Source: Thermus caldifontis
GTDB taxonomy: Bacteria; Deinococcota; Deinococci; Deinococcales; Thermaceae
DNA: 41,999 bases
Assembly (NCBI RefSeq): GCF_003336745.1
Contig: NZ_KZ851833.1
Coordinates: forward strand, 1 to 41,999
Reading direction: 5' to 3'
Positions within the stretch are counted from its first letter, which is position 1; every line of letters starts with the position of its first letter. A program made the position numbers and the translations under genes. Positions 7,484-14,667 of this stretch are shown here, piece by piece. Under the pieces are notes generated by a model that ran no database searches, was not told the DNA's origin, and was given only the letters and a program-made list of their open reading frames with translations.

Positions 7484-8272
7484 ATGAGCCTTTTGCGCAC
7501 GCTCAGGATAGGGGTTTTGGCTCGGGCCCTGGAGGAGATTCTAAAGGTGCCCTCGCATGCCTTTGGCTATCCTCTTTTGCAACCCAAGGGGCTTTCCCAG
7601 AAAGCCCGGGAGGGCCTGGTGAAGGTGTGCCCCAGCGGGGCCTTCGTTGAAGAAGAAGGGATTTTCAGCCTGGACTTAGCCCGCTGCGTGGGGTGTGGGC
7701 GGTGCGCCCTGGCCTACCCCGAGGCCGTGGGGGAGATGAAGACCCTGGAGGTGGCCGTGGTTCGCCGGGAAGACCTGGTACAACGGGTGGACCTGGCGGC
7801 CCAAGCCTTCCTGGACCCTGGGCCACCCCCGCCACCCCGGCCCGAGCTGCGCCTCCCCACCCTGGCCTTCCGCGAGGTGAGCGCCGGGGATACAGGGCTC
7901 AGCGATTCCGAGATCGCCCTTTTGGGGAACCCCTTTAACGACATGGGCCGGTTTGGCTTCCAGGTGGTGGCCTCGCCCCGCCACGCCGATGCCCTTTTGG
8001 TCACCGGCCCCGTGAGCCGGAACATGGCCGAGGCCCTAGAGCGCACCTACCAGGCCATGCCGGAGCCCAAAGGGGTGGTGGCTGTGGGCAACGAGGCCAT
8101 AGCCGGCGGGGTTTTCGCGGAAAGCCAGGAGGTGTGGGCAGGGGTGGATAAGGTGGTTCCCGTGGATGTCTACGTGCCCGGGGACCCACCCAGGCCCGGG
8201 GCCATTCTCCATGGCCTCTTACTCCTCACGGGGCGGGTGGTCCAGCGCCTGGTAGGGGGCGTGGTACGCTAA
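7484..8272 (+). CDS. Ferredoxin-NuoB fusion lacking the proximal [4Fe-4S] ligands
   Basis: A 262-residue protein. Residues about 45-80 form a half ferredoxin: Cys49-Pro plus Cys68, Cys71 and Cys74 (CVGCGRC) can hold one [4Fe-4S]; the partner cysteines of a second cluster are missing (Tyr78 where CP is expected). Residues about 120-250 follow the NuoB/HycG small-subunit fold (GNPFNDMGRFGFQVVASPRHAD, ALLVTGPVSRNM, VPVDVYVPGDPPRPGA). All four ligands of the N2-type cluster are replaced: Thr137 and Ser140 for the CxxC pair, Glu204 for the Cys in GNEA, and Asp234 in VPGDPP. The fold is preserved although the cluster is gone, so this looks like selected function rather than decay. It is the last gene of the operon and begins 8 bp after the large subunit. 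Confidence 0.87.
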   Translation: MSLLRTLRIGVLARALEEILKVPSHAFGYPLLQPKGLSQKAREGLVKVCPSGAFVEEEGIFSLDLARCVGCGRCALAYPEAVGEMKTLEVAVVRREDLVQRVDLAAQAFLDPGPPPPPRPELRLPTLAFREVSAGDTGLSDSEIALLGNPFNDMGRFGFQVVASPRHADALLVTGPVSRNMAEALERTYQAMPEPKGVVAVGNEAIAGGVFAESQEVWAGVDKVVPVDVYVPGDPPRPGAILHGLLLLTGRVVQRLVGGVVR

Positions 8273-8281
8273 ACTTTTCCC

Positions 8282-9340
8282 ATGGAGTGGCTCCTCACCC
8301 CTGGACCCGTTCGGCTTCACCCTAAGGCCCTCGAGGCGTTGGCCCGCCCCCAGCTCCACCACCGCACGGAGCCGGCCCGGGAAGTTTTCCTTAAGGCCAG
8401 GGACCTTCTCAAGGAGGCTTTCCAGACCCAAGGGGAGGTTCTGGTCCTAACGGGAAGCGGCACCTTGGCCATGGAGGCCTTGGTGCACAACCTTTTCTCC
8501 CCCGGGGAAAGGGTCTTGGTGCCGGTGTACGGGAAGTTTTCCGAGCGCTTTGCCGAGATTGCCGAAAGGGCGGGGCTCGAGGTGGACCGCTGGGAACTTC
8601 CCTACGGGGAGGTGCCAAGCCCGGAAGGGGTGGCCAGGCCGGGCTACCGGGGGTTGCTCCTGGTCCACTCGGAGACCTCCACCGGGGCCCTGGTGGACCT
8701 GCCCGCCCTGGCAAGGGCCTTTAAGGAGGCCAACCCCGAGGGTCTGGTGGGGGCGGATATGGTGACAAGCCTCCTGGTGCGGGAGGTGGCCCTGGAGGCC
8801 TGGGGGGTGGACGCCGCCGTTTCCGGAAGCCAGAAGGGCCTCATGTGCCCCCCCGGCTTGGGTTTCGTGGCCTTAAGCCCTAGGGCTCTGGAGGCCCTTC
8901 GCCCCCGAGGGTACTACTACGACCTGTCCCGGGAGCTAAAGGCCCAGGGGGAAGGGGAGAGCGCCTGGACCCCAGCCATCAACCTGGTGGGGGCGGTGGC
9001 GGCGGTGCTTTTGGAGGTGTTGCCCAGGCTTCCGGAACACCTGGCCCTCAAGGCCTGGCAGAACGATCTTCTCTACCGGGTTGGGGCGGAGCTGGGGTTG
9101 AGGCCTGTGCCCAAGGTGGCAAGCCCGGCGGTGGCGGCCTTTTACCTGCCGGAAGGCATTCCCTACCGGGCGGTGAAGGAGGCCTTTGCCCAAAAGGGGG
9201 CGGTGATCGCTGGAGGGCAAGGGCCTTTGAAGGGGAAGATTTTCCGCCTCTCCCTGATGGGCCACTACCATCGCTACGAGGCCTTTGGCGTGGCGGCCCT
9301 CTTCAAAGAGGCTTTTGCCGATATTCTTCCAGCCTCTTGA
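8282..9340 (+). CDS. Class V aminotransferase (alanine/serine-glyoxylate type)
   Basis: A 352-residue PLP enzyme of the class V aminotransferase family. It has the opening LTPGPVRLHPKALEAL, the GSGTLAMEALVHN phosphate-binding helix start, the HSETSTGALVDL segment, Asp159 in VGADM, and the Schiff-base Lys185 in SGSQKGLMCPPG. This matches alanine-glyoxylate/serine-pyruvate aminotransferases and the archaeal-type phosphoserine/aspartate enzymes; the exact substrate cannot be read from sequence. It begins 9 bp after the fused ferredoxin-NuoB gene. The segment TACGCTAAACTTTTCCC before the ATG holds possible -10 hexamers (8265-8275), so it may have its own near-leaderless promoter. Its 3' end overlaps the converging YwlG-like gene by 38 bp. 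Confidence 0.9.
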   Translation: MEWLLTPGPVRLHPKALEALARPQLHHRTEPAREVFLKARDLLKEAFQTQGEVLVLTGSGTLAMEALVHNLFSPGERVLVPVYGKFSERFAEIAERAGLEVDRWELPYGEVPSPEGVARPGYRGLLLVHSETSTGALVDLPALARAFKEANPEGLVGADMVTSLLVREVALEAWGVDAAVSGSQKGLMCPPGLGFVALSPRALEALRPRGYYYDLSRELKAQGEGESAWTPAINLVGAVAAVLLEVLPRLPEHLALKAWQNDLLYRVGAELGLRPVPKVASPAVAAFYLPEGIPYRAVKEAFAQKGAVIAGGQGPLKGKIFRLSLMGHYHRYEAFGVAALFKEAFADILPAS

Positions 9341-9899
9341 GCATCTCCTCCCGGGAGTAGACCGCCCGGGCTCCACCCACCAGCTTGGGCCGGGTCTTGG
9401 CGGCGATCAGCAGGGCCTCCCCGATTTTCCGCAGGGAGAGCCTAAGGGGTACGGCCACAGGGCGAAGGTGCATGCCGATGAGGACGCCCCCGATATCCAT
9501 CCCCCCATGGGCTTGGCCCTTTAAGGATTCCACCATTACGGGGTCTTTGAAGCGAAGGAAGGCGGCTGTGGCGAGGCTTCCTCCCGCCTTGGGGTGGGGG
9601 AAGACGGTGACCTCCTCCAAACCATAGGCCTGGGCGGCTTCCCTTTCCACCACCAGGGCCCGGTTGAGGTGCTCGCACCCCTGGACGGCCACCCACACTC
9701 CCCGTTCCAGAAGGGGAGGAAGGAGCCCCTCCAAGATGGCCTCGGCCACCTCGAGGCTGGGCCTTGTCCCCACCTTTTCCCCCAGGACCTCGCTGGTGGA
9801 TCCTCCCAGGACAAAAAGGCTCCCTTGGGGCATGGGGAAAAGCTCCAGAAGCTCCAGGGTGGCCCTTTCCGCTGCCTTGCGGATACCTTCCATGGTCAT
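9303..9899 (-). CDS. UPF0340/YwlG-like protein (DUF436)
   Basis: A 198-residue protein matching the conserved UPF0340 (B. subtilis YwlG) family of unknown function. Visible hallmarks are LGGSTSEVLGEKVGT, VWVAVQGCEHLNRALVVERE, VFPHPKAGGSLATAAF and AHGGMDIGGVLIGMHLRPVAVP. Start choice is open between ATG at 9899 and ATG at 9893; neither has a strong ribosome site. It is the last gene of the minus-strand run beginning at carB, 23 bp after the prenyltransferase gene, and its 3' end overlaps the aminotransferase by 38 bp. Confidence 0.85.
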   Translation of the reverse strand: MTMEGIRKAAERATLELLELFPMPQGSLFVLGGSTSEVLGEKVGTRPSLEVAEAILEGLLPPLLERGVWVAVQGCEHLNRALVVEREAAQAYGLEEVTVFPHPKAGGSLATAAFLRFKDPVMVESLKGQAHGGMDIGGVLIGMHLRPVAVPLRLSLRKIGEALLIAAKTRPKLVGGARAVYSREEMLKRLEEYRQKPL

Positions 9900-9922
9900 T
9901 CTTTAAGCTTAACCCCCAGGCC

Positions 9923-10771
9923 CTAAAACACTAGGTCCAGGACCACGAAGAGGAACATCCCTAGGCTCACCCCCACGTTGGCCTGGAAGAAGGCCACCTC
10001 TACTCGGCTCAGGTCCTCGGGGGTCACCAGGCGGTGCTCGTAGACCAAGAGCGCTCCCACCAGGAGAAGGCCCAAGTAGAAAAAGGGCCCGGCGCCATAG
10101 CTGAGCCCGGCTAAGAGAAGGGAAAGCCAGGCCAAGAGGTGGGTGGTGCGGGCCACGCCTAGGGCCATGGGGATGCCGAAGCGGGCGGGGATGCTCTTCA
10201 CCCCATAGGAGCGATCAAAGCTAAAGTCCTGGGTGGCATAAAGGATGTCAAACCCCGCAATCCAAAGCCCCACCCCCGCCCAAAGCCAGTAGGCGGTGGG
10301 GTGGAAGCTTCCCGTAACGGCGATCCAACCCCCTGCCGCAGCAGCCCCGATGGTGAGCCCCAATACATAGTGGCAAAGCCAGGTGAAGCGCTTGGTGTAG
10401 CTGTAGACCGTAAGAAAGAAGACCGCCAGCGGAAGGAGCCTGGCGGTAAGGGGGTTTAGGGAAAGCCCCGCATAGACCAATAGGGCAAGCCCCGCTCCGG
10501 CCAGGGCCAGGGTTTCCCAGGGTTTAACCAGCCCCTTGGGCAGGTGCCGGTTTTGGGTGCGGGGGTTTAGCGCATCCATGCGCCAATCTATAAGGCGGTT
10601 CAGGGCCATGGCCATGGTCCTGGCCCCCACCATGGCCAGGGTGACCAGGAGGAAGGTGCGAGATCCGGGCCAGCCCCCGGCCGCCAGGAGCATCCCTCCG
10701 TAGGCAAAGGGAAGGGCGAAAAGGGTGTGCTCGAAGCGGATTAGGTCCAGGTAGAGCCGTAGCCTGGTCAT
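9923..10771 (-). CDS. mqnP: UbiA-family prenyltransferase, probably the menaquinone-pathway enzyme MqnP
   Basis: A 282-residue integral membrane prenyltransferase with eight or nine hydrophobic segments. The first Asp-rich motif is [15 protein letters not shown] and the second [21 protein letters not shown]; these bind the Mg-diphosphate of the prenyl donor. The family includes UbiA (4-hydroxybenzoate) and MqnP (futalosine route). Thermus makes menaquinone by the futalosine route, so MqnP is the likelier role; that is inference from organism knowledge rather than a sequence-specific signature. The start overlaps the panD stop as ATGA (10768-10771), indicating coupling. Confidence 0.85.
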   Translation of the reverse strand: MTRLRLYLDLIRFEHTLFALPFAYGGMLLAAGGWPGSRTFLLVTLAMVGARTMAMALNRLIDWRMDALNPRTQNRHLPKGLVKPWETLALAGAGLALLVYAGLSLNPLTARLLPLAVFFLTVYSYTKRFTWLCHYVLGLTIGAAAAGGWIAVTGSFHPTAYWLWAGVGLWIAGFDILYATQDFSFDRSYGVKSIPARFGIPMALGVARTTHLLAWLSLLLAGLSYGAGPFFYLGLLLVGALLVYEHRLVTPEDLSRVEVAFFQANVGVSLGMFLFVVLDLVF

Positions 10772-11130
10772 CCTTGGCGCACCTCGAGGATCCTGTTTCC
10801 CTCGTCCACCAAAACCACGGTGGGCTTAAGGTTTCGGGCCTCCTCCTCCTCAAAGATCCCGTAGGCCACCAGGATCACCAAGTCCCCCGGGCGCACCAGG
10901 TGGGCGGCGGCCCCGTTCACCTGCACCACCCCCGAACCCCTCTCCCCGGGAAGGGCGTAGGTGGTGAGCCGGGCTCCATTGGTGATGTCGTAGATATCCA
11001 CTTGCTCGTAGGGCAGGATGCCGGCGGCATCCAAGAGGTCCTGGTCCACGGTCACCGAACCCACGTAGTGAAGGTCGGCATGGGTCACCGTGGCCCTATG
11101 GATCTTGGCGTGGAACATCACCCTTCTCAC
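10768..11130 (-). CDS. panD: Aspartate 1-decarboxylase precursor PanD
   Basis: PanD makes beta-alanine for pantothenate and coenzyme A. It self-cleaves at Gly-Ser to create a pyruvoyl cofactor; the site is visible in [12 protein letters not shown]. Other family features are [11 protein letters not shown], the [19 protein letters not shown] segment and [12 protein letters not shown]. From the GTG at 11130 the protein is [12 protein letters not shown] with 120 residues, the length expected for the family. A TTG at 11139 has a better placed GAGGGG ribosome site and would add three residues, so the start is not settled. It lies 11 bp after rqcH and overlaps the prenyltransferase start by 4 bp. 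Confidence 0.93.
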   Translation of the reverse strand: MRRVMFHAKIHRATVTHADLHYVGSVTVDQDLLDAAGILPYEQVDIYDITNGARLTTYALPGERGSGVVQVNGAAAHLVRPGDLVILVAYGIFEEEEARNLKPTVVLVDEGNRILEVRQG

Positions 11131-11141
11131 AAAAGCCAAGT

Positions 11142-12692
11142 CTACCCCTCGAGGGCCTCTTGGGGAAGCGACCCCTCCACGAAGAGGGTCTTGGCGTGGG
11201 TGTAGAGAACCTGGCCTGGAGCGGCCTTGCGCGGTCGCCAGACGTGTTTTTTGCGGGTGTAGTCCACGGGAACCTGGCTTTCTCCCCGGGCCTTGGAGTG
11301 GTAGGCGGCCAGCCTGGCGGCGAAGAGGAGGTCTTCCAGGGGCGGGCTTTTCCCTTCCGCCTTGAGGATCACGTGGCTTCCCGGCACCCCTTGGGCATGG
11401 AACCAGAGGTCCTCGGAGTGAGCGGTGCGGGTGAGGAGGTCGTTTTCCTTGGCGTTCCTGCCCACCAGGACTAGGAATCCGGAAGGGGAGGTATAGCGGA
11501 GGCCCAGCCTGGGTCCCTTTTGCCCCTTGGGGTGACGGGAGAGGGCTAGGAGTTCCGCAAGTTCCGCCCTTTCCACCCGCCGGGCCTCCTCCTCAAGGGC
11601 CTGGAGCTGGGCCTCCAGCTTAGGGATCAGGGTGAGGGCCCGTTCCGCCAGCTCCTCGAGGCGCCGCGCCCTTTCGTAGAGCCTCTGGGCGTTCTCCTGG
11701 GGGGAGAGGGCGGGGTCTAGGGGGATTTCCACCGGCCTTCCCTCAAAATCCTCCAGAGTCACCCTTTCCGCTCCCTTGGGCACCTCTTTAAGCCGGGCCA
11801 GGAGGAGGTCGGCCTGCCGGCGCAGGCCTTCCGCTTCCCCTAGCCTTTCCAAGGCCCTTTCCTGGTCAAGAAGCCGGGCGCGGAGGGTCCTCTCCTCCCT
11901 TCTAAGGGCCTCGAGGAGGGGCTTCCTCAAGGCCTCTTTCTCCTCTTCCCGCCACCTTTCCCGAAGCTCCTGGGAAAGGGTGGTGCCCAGGTGGGGGTGT
12001 TCCAGCAAATCCTTGAGGGCCTGGTATACCCGGGCCAGGGCCTCCTCATCCAAGGGGGTTTCCGGGGTGAGGCCCGCTCTTTTGGCCAGCTCTCGCATGA
12101 GTTCCAGGCCTATCCCGTCCACATGGCGCACCACCTCCTTCAAGGGTTTCCCAAGGAGGATGTGGAGGTCTTCTAGGGTAAGGGTGCGGGGGTCCAGCTT
12201 CTCGTAGGGGGGTGGGGGCATGTAGGGAAGGCCTGGGCGGAGTTCCCGGTAGCGGTTCACCTCCTTGGTGATGGGCCGGTCAACCCCGAGGATCAGGCCT
12301 CCTTCGTCCAGGAGGAGGAGGTTGGCGTTCCGTCCCGTGGCCTCGAGGACCAGGGTGGAGGGCGGGGTGTCCACAAACCCCTTTTCCCCAGCAAAGCGGA
12401 AAAACACCACCCGGTCCAGCTTGAGTTGCATAGCTTCCAGCAAGGGTCCCTTTACCCGGGCCTGGAGCTGCCTTTGGAAGGCGGTTTTGGGCTCGCCCAT
12501 AAGGGTGCCTTCCTCCAGGGCTAGGCTGGGGGAGGGAGGGCGGTAGCGGAGAACCAGGTTGAAGATGCGGCCCGTGGCCCCCTTGAGAAGAAGGGCCAGG
12601 CTGCCCTCATCAGGGAAGGCCAGGCCCAGGTTAGGGGCCGGGAGCTCCTTGGTCAGCTCCCGCAAAAAGGCGTGGATCAGGAGGCCTTCCAT
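11142..12692 (-). CDS. rqcH: Ribosome quality control factor RqcH (NFACT family)
   Basis: A 516-residue NFACT protein. RqcH binds the 50S-peptidyl-tRNA complex of a stalled ribosome and directs C-terminal alanine tailing of the nascent chain. The order NFACT-N (about 1-165, with [13 protein letters not shown]), HhH region (about 170-235, [18 protein letters not shown]), a long charged coiled coil (about 240-385) and NFACT-R (about 390-510, [19 protein letters not shown] and [11 protein letters not shown]) is complete. Older annotations call it fibronectin-binding protein. Its 5' end is inside the 3' end of trmI (16 bp overlap), so the genes are likely co-translated. Confidence 0.9.
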   Translation of the reverse strand: MEGLLIHAFLRELTKELPAPNLGLAFPDEGSLALLLKGATGRIFNLVLRYRPPSPSLALEEGTLMGEPKTAFQRQLQARVKGPLLEAMQLKLDRVVFFRFAGEKGFVDTPPSTLVLEATGRNANLLLLDEGGLILGVDRPITKEVNRYRELRPGLPYMPPPPYEKLDPRTLTLEDLHILLGKPLKEVVRHVDGIGLELMRELAKRAGLTPETPLDEEALARVYQALKDLLEHPHLGTTLSQELRERWREEEKEALRKPLLEALRREERTLRARLLDQERALERLGEAEGLRRQADLLLARLKEVPKGAERVTLEDFEGRPVEIPLDPALSPQENAQRLYERARRLEELAERALTLIPKLEAQLQALEEEARRVERAELAELLALSRHPKGQKGPRLGLRYTSPSGFLVLVGRNAKENDLLTRTAHSEDLWFHAQGVPGSHVILKAEGKSPPLEDLLFAARLAAYHSKARGESQVPVDYTRKKHVWRPRKAAPGQVLYTHAKTLFVEGSLPQEALEG

Positions 12693-13441
12693 TTCCTAAA
12701 CACCACCAAAAAGGCCGTGTGCCCCACCTGCTGGAAGCGGGGATGGGCCACGGGCAGCCTTATCTCCCACTCCCGCCAGGAAACCTCCAAAACCCGTTCC
12801 AGCCTGAGGGGTAGGCCCCCGGCCCTTTGCACCAGCTCCAGCACCTGGGTGATGTTGGGGAGGTAGGCCACCAGGAAACGGTCCAGCATGAGGGCCTCCG
12901 TGGCCTTGGCCAGCACCTTCCAGGGTTCCATGAGGTCCAGGGCCACCCCGTGGAAGCTCTCCCTTTCCAGGGTGGCCTCCTCCAGGCTTCCCAGGTGGAA
13001 GCGCACGTTCTCCACCTGCCAGAAGGCCCGCACGTTGGCCTCCGCCTGGGCCAGGTGCGGGGGGCGGCGCTCATAGCTTTCCACGAGCCCCATAGGCCCC
13101 ACCGCCCGGGCCAGGAAAAGGGTGAGCCCTCCGGAGCCCGTGCCCGCCTCGAGGACCCGCATCCCCGGGGCCAGGTCCAGAAGGGTCACCATGGCGCTGG
13201 CATCCTTGGGGTAGGTGGGGGTGGCGCTTCGCCGCATGTAGAGGAGGTACTCCTCCAAGGTGGGCCGGTGGACGGAGAGGGCCTCCCCCAGGTGGGTGTA
13301 GACCCTTCCCCCTGGGCCCGCTTGGGCGATGGCCTCATGGGGCACGGTGCCCCGGTGGTGGTGGAAAACCCCACCCTCCTTGAGGCGGATCAGGAAGGCC
13401 CGGCCTTTGCCATCCTTGAGAAGGAAGAGCTCCCCTTCCAT
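12677..13441 (-). CDS. trmI: tRNA (adenine-N1)-methyltransferase TrmI
   Basis: TrmI uses S-adenosylmethionine to methylate N1 of A58 in the T-loop of tRNAs and is important for growth at high temperature in Thermus. The 254-residue product has the family features GGVFHHHRGTVPHEAI, SVHRPTLEEYLLYMRRSAT, the SAM-binding LEAGTGSGGLTLFLARAVG, and the catalytic-site segment VALDLMEPWKVL. The ATG at 13441 is chosen because it matches the family start and follows GTAGGCGGG; the open frame further upstream is unrelated sequence. It is 10 bp downstream of the DsbA-like gene and overlaps rqcH by 16 bp. Confidence 0.95.
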   Translation of the reverse strand: MEGELFLLKDGKGRAFLIRLKEGGVFHHHRGTVPHEAIAQAGPGGRVYTHLGEALSVHRPTLEEYLLYMRRSATPTYPKDASAMVTLLDLAPGMRVLEAGTGSGGLTLFLARAVGPMGLVESYERRPPHLAQAEANVRAFWQVENVRFHLGSLEEATLERESFHGVALDLMEPWKVLAKATEALMLDRFLVAYLPNITQVLELVQRAGGLPLRLERVLEVSWREWEIRLPVAHPRFQQVGHTAFLVVFRKWKAS

Positions 13442-13451
13442 CCCGCCTACT

Positions 13452-14306
13452 TTAGCGGGCCAGGGCCAGATAGTCCAGGACCCTTTCCAGGTCAAAGGGG
13501 TTGGGAGTTTGGTAGGGTCCGGCGAAGGCGGTGGGGGTTCCCCTAAGGCCCAGGCGGAGGGCCAAGGCCCGCTCGGCCTCCACCCGCTGGGCCACCTGGG
13601 GGTCCTTGAGGCAGCTGGCAAAGGCCTTCAGGTCCAGGGAGAGGGAGCGGGCCAGGCCCAGGTAATCCCCAAGCCGGCCCTGCATCAGGAGGTCGTGGTA
13701 GGGCCAGAAAGCCCCTCGCGCCCCGGCGCACTCCGCGGCGATGGCGGCGGGCAGGGCTTCGGGGTGGATCTCCTTGAGGGGGAAGTGGCGGTAGCTGATC
13801 CGAAGCTCCCCCCTGAGGGCCCGGGGTTTCAGCTGGGGAAGCACCTCACGGGCCAGACGCTGGCAGAAGGGGCACTGGAAGTCGGAGAAGATGCGGAGCA
13901 CGGGGCCCTTTTCCCCTAGCACCCAGCGGTCCTCGCCCAGGGCCGCTTCCCGCGTTTCCCTTGGGCCTATCCGGGCCCGCATGGGTTCCGTGAGGACCAG
14001 GTCCAGAAGAAAGGCCTCCTCCAGGTTCAGGCTGACCCGTTGCCCCTTAAGGTTCCCCGCGTTTTTCCCTACCCACTCCTTAAGAGGCGCACCGAAGGCC
14101 ATCCCCGTGGTCCTGTCCACCAACAGGGCCAGAAAGGAGGCGTCCAGGGGGCCGGTATAGCTCACCGCCAGGAGGCGGCCGTTTTTCTCCTCCACCCGGA
14201 CCTCGCCCCCGGGAGGGGGTAGGACACCCCGGAGCGCGCCTTCCACCGGTTTGCCAATCTGGGCCCAAGCCGTGCCCAGGAGGAGGAGGAGGGCCCAGCT
14301 CCTCAT
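13452..14306 (-). CDS. Exported DsbA-like thiol-disulfide protein
   Basis: A 284-residue protein with a short signal peptide (MRSWALLLLLGTAWAQ) and a C-terminal thioredoxin-fold DsbA-type domain. The active site is Cys145-Pro-Phe-Cys148 in SDFQCPFCQRLAREVL, and the cis-proline loop is LRGTPTAFAGP. Two more cysteines lie in AECAGARGAFWPYHDLL and ASCLKDPQ, a pattern seen in DsbA-like oxidoreductases. The N-terminal ~120 residues are an unrecognised beta-rich domain. It presumably acts in the periplasm on disulfide formation or reduction; the direction is not predictable. It overlaps the darA-like stop by 4 bp and precedes trmI by 10 bp. Confidence 0.88.
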   Translation of the reverse strand: MRSWALLLLLGTAWAQIGKPVEGALRGVLPPPGGEVRVEEKNGRLLAVSYTGPLDASFLALLVDRTTGMAFGAPLKEWVGKNAGNLKGQRVSLNLEEAFLLDLVLTEPMRARIGPRETREAALGEDRWVLGEKGPVLRIFSDFQCPFCQRLAREVLPQLKPRALRGELRISYRHFPLKEIHPEALPAAIAAECAGARGAFWPYHDLLMQGRLGDYLGLARSLSLDLKAFASCLKDPQVAQRVEAERALALRLGLRGTPTAFAGPYQTPNPFDLERVLDYLALAR

Positions 14307-14632
14307 ATCTTGAAAAACCCTTCCACCGGCAGGACGAAGACCACCGCCCCGCCCACCTGAACCTCCACGGGCTGGGCCAGGAAGGGGTCAGGGGCCTCGG
14401 AGAGGGGAAAGCCTCTCGTGACCAGGCGGGTGCGGGTGCGGCATTTCTCCTGGATTAGCTCTAGGACTTCTGGGACCCTTTCGTCCTCCACCCCGATCAG
14501 CAAGGTGGTGTTCCCCTCCCGTAAGAAGCCGCCGGTGGAGGCCAACTTGGTGGACTGAAGGCCCCGCTCCAAAAGGGCCTTGGTGAGGCCCGGGGCATCC
14601 GTATCCTGCACGATGGCCACGATGAGCTTCAT
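14303..14632 (-). CDS. darA: Cyclic-di-AMP receptor, PII-like (DarA/PstA/YaaQ family, DUF970)
   Basis: A 109-residue PII-like trimeric signalling protein. The family hallmarks are MKLIVAIVQDTDAPGLTKALLERG, STGGFLREGNTTLLIGVED and a C-terminal strand VGGAVVFVLPVEGF. Members of this family in Firmicutes bind cyclic-di-AMP; that role is transferred by homology, and the target here is unknown. A TACAAT at 14641-14646 on the minus strand is 8 bp before the ATG, so the gene may have its own start of transcription besides read-through from carB. It overlaps the DsbA-like gene by 4 bp. Confidence 0.92.
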   Translation of the reverse strand: MKLIVAIVQDTDAPGLTKALLERGLQSTKLASTGGFLREGNTTLLIGVEDERVPEVLELIQEKCRTRTRLVTRGFPLSEAPDPFLAQPVEVQVGGAVVFVLPVEGFFKI

Positions 14633-14640
14633 TGCCCTTC

Positions 14641-14646
14641 ATTGTA
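14641..14646 (-). promoter_or_regulatory. Candidate -10 element for the darA operon
   Basis: On the minus strand TACAAT lies 8 nt before the darA ATG, in the 35-bp gap after carB. The -35 region is weak. A short-leader or leaderless transcript would result. Confidence 0.5.
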
Positions 14647-14667
14647 CACGGGCGGGCCTGTTTGGCC

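Noticed and set aside
6165..8272. Annotation of the operon as a hydrogenase or formate hydrogenlyase
   Set aside because: Neither CGxC nor DPCxxC is present in the large subunit and the small subunit lacks its cluster ligands, so hydrogen chemistry is not supported.
12827..13546. 239-residue open frame opposite trmI
   Set aside because: It mirrors the trmI codons on the other strand; high-GC shadow frames like this occur along the whole window.
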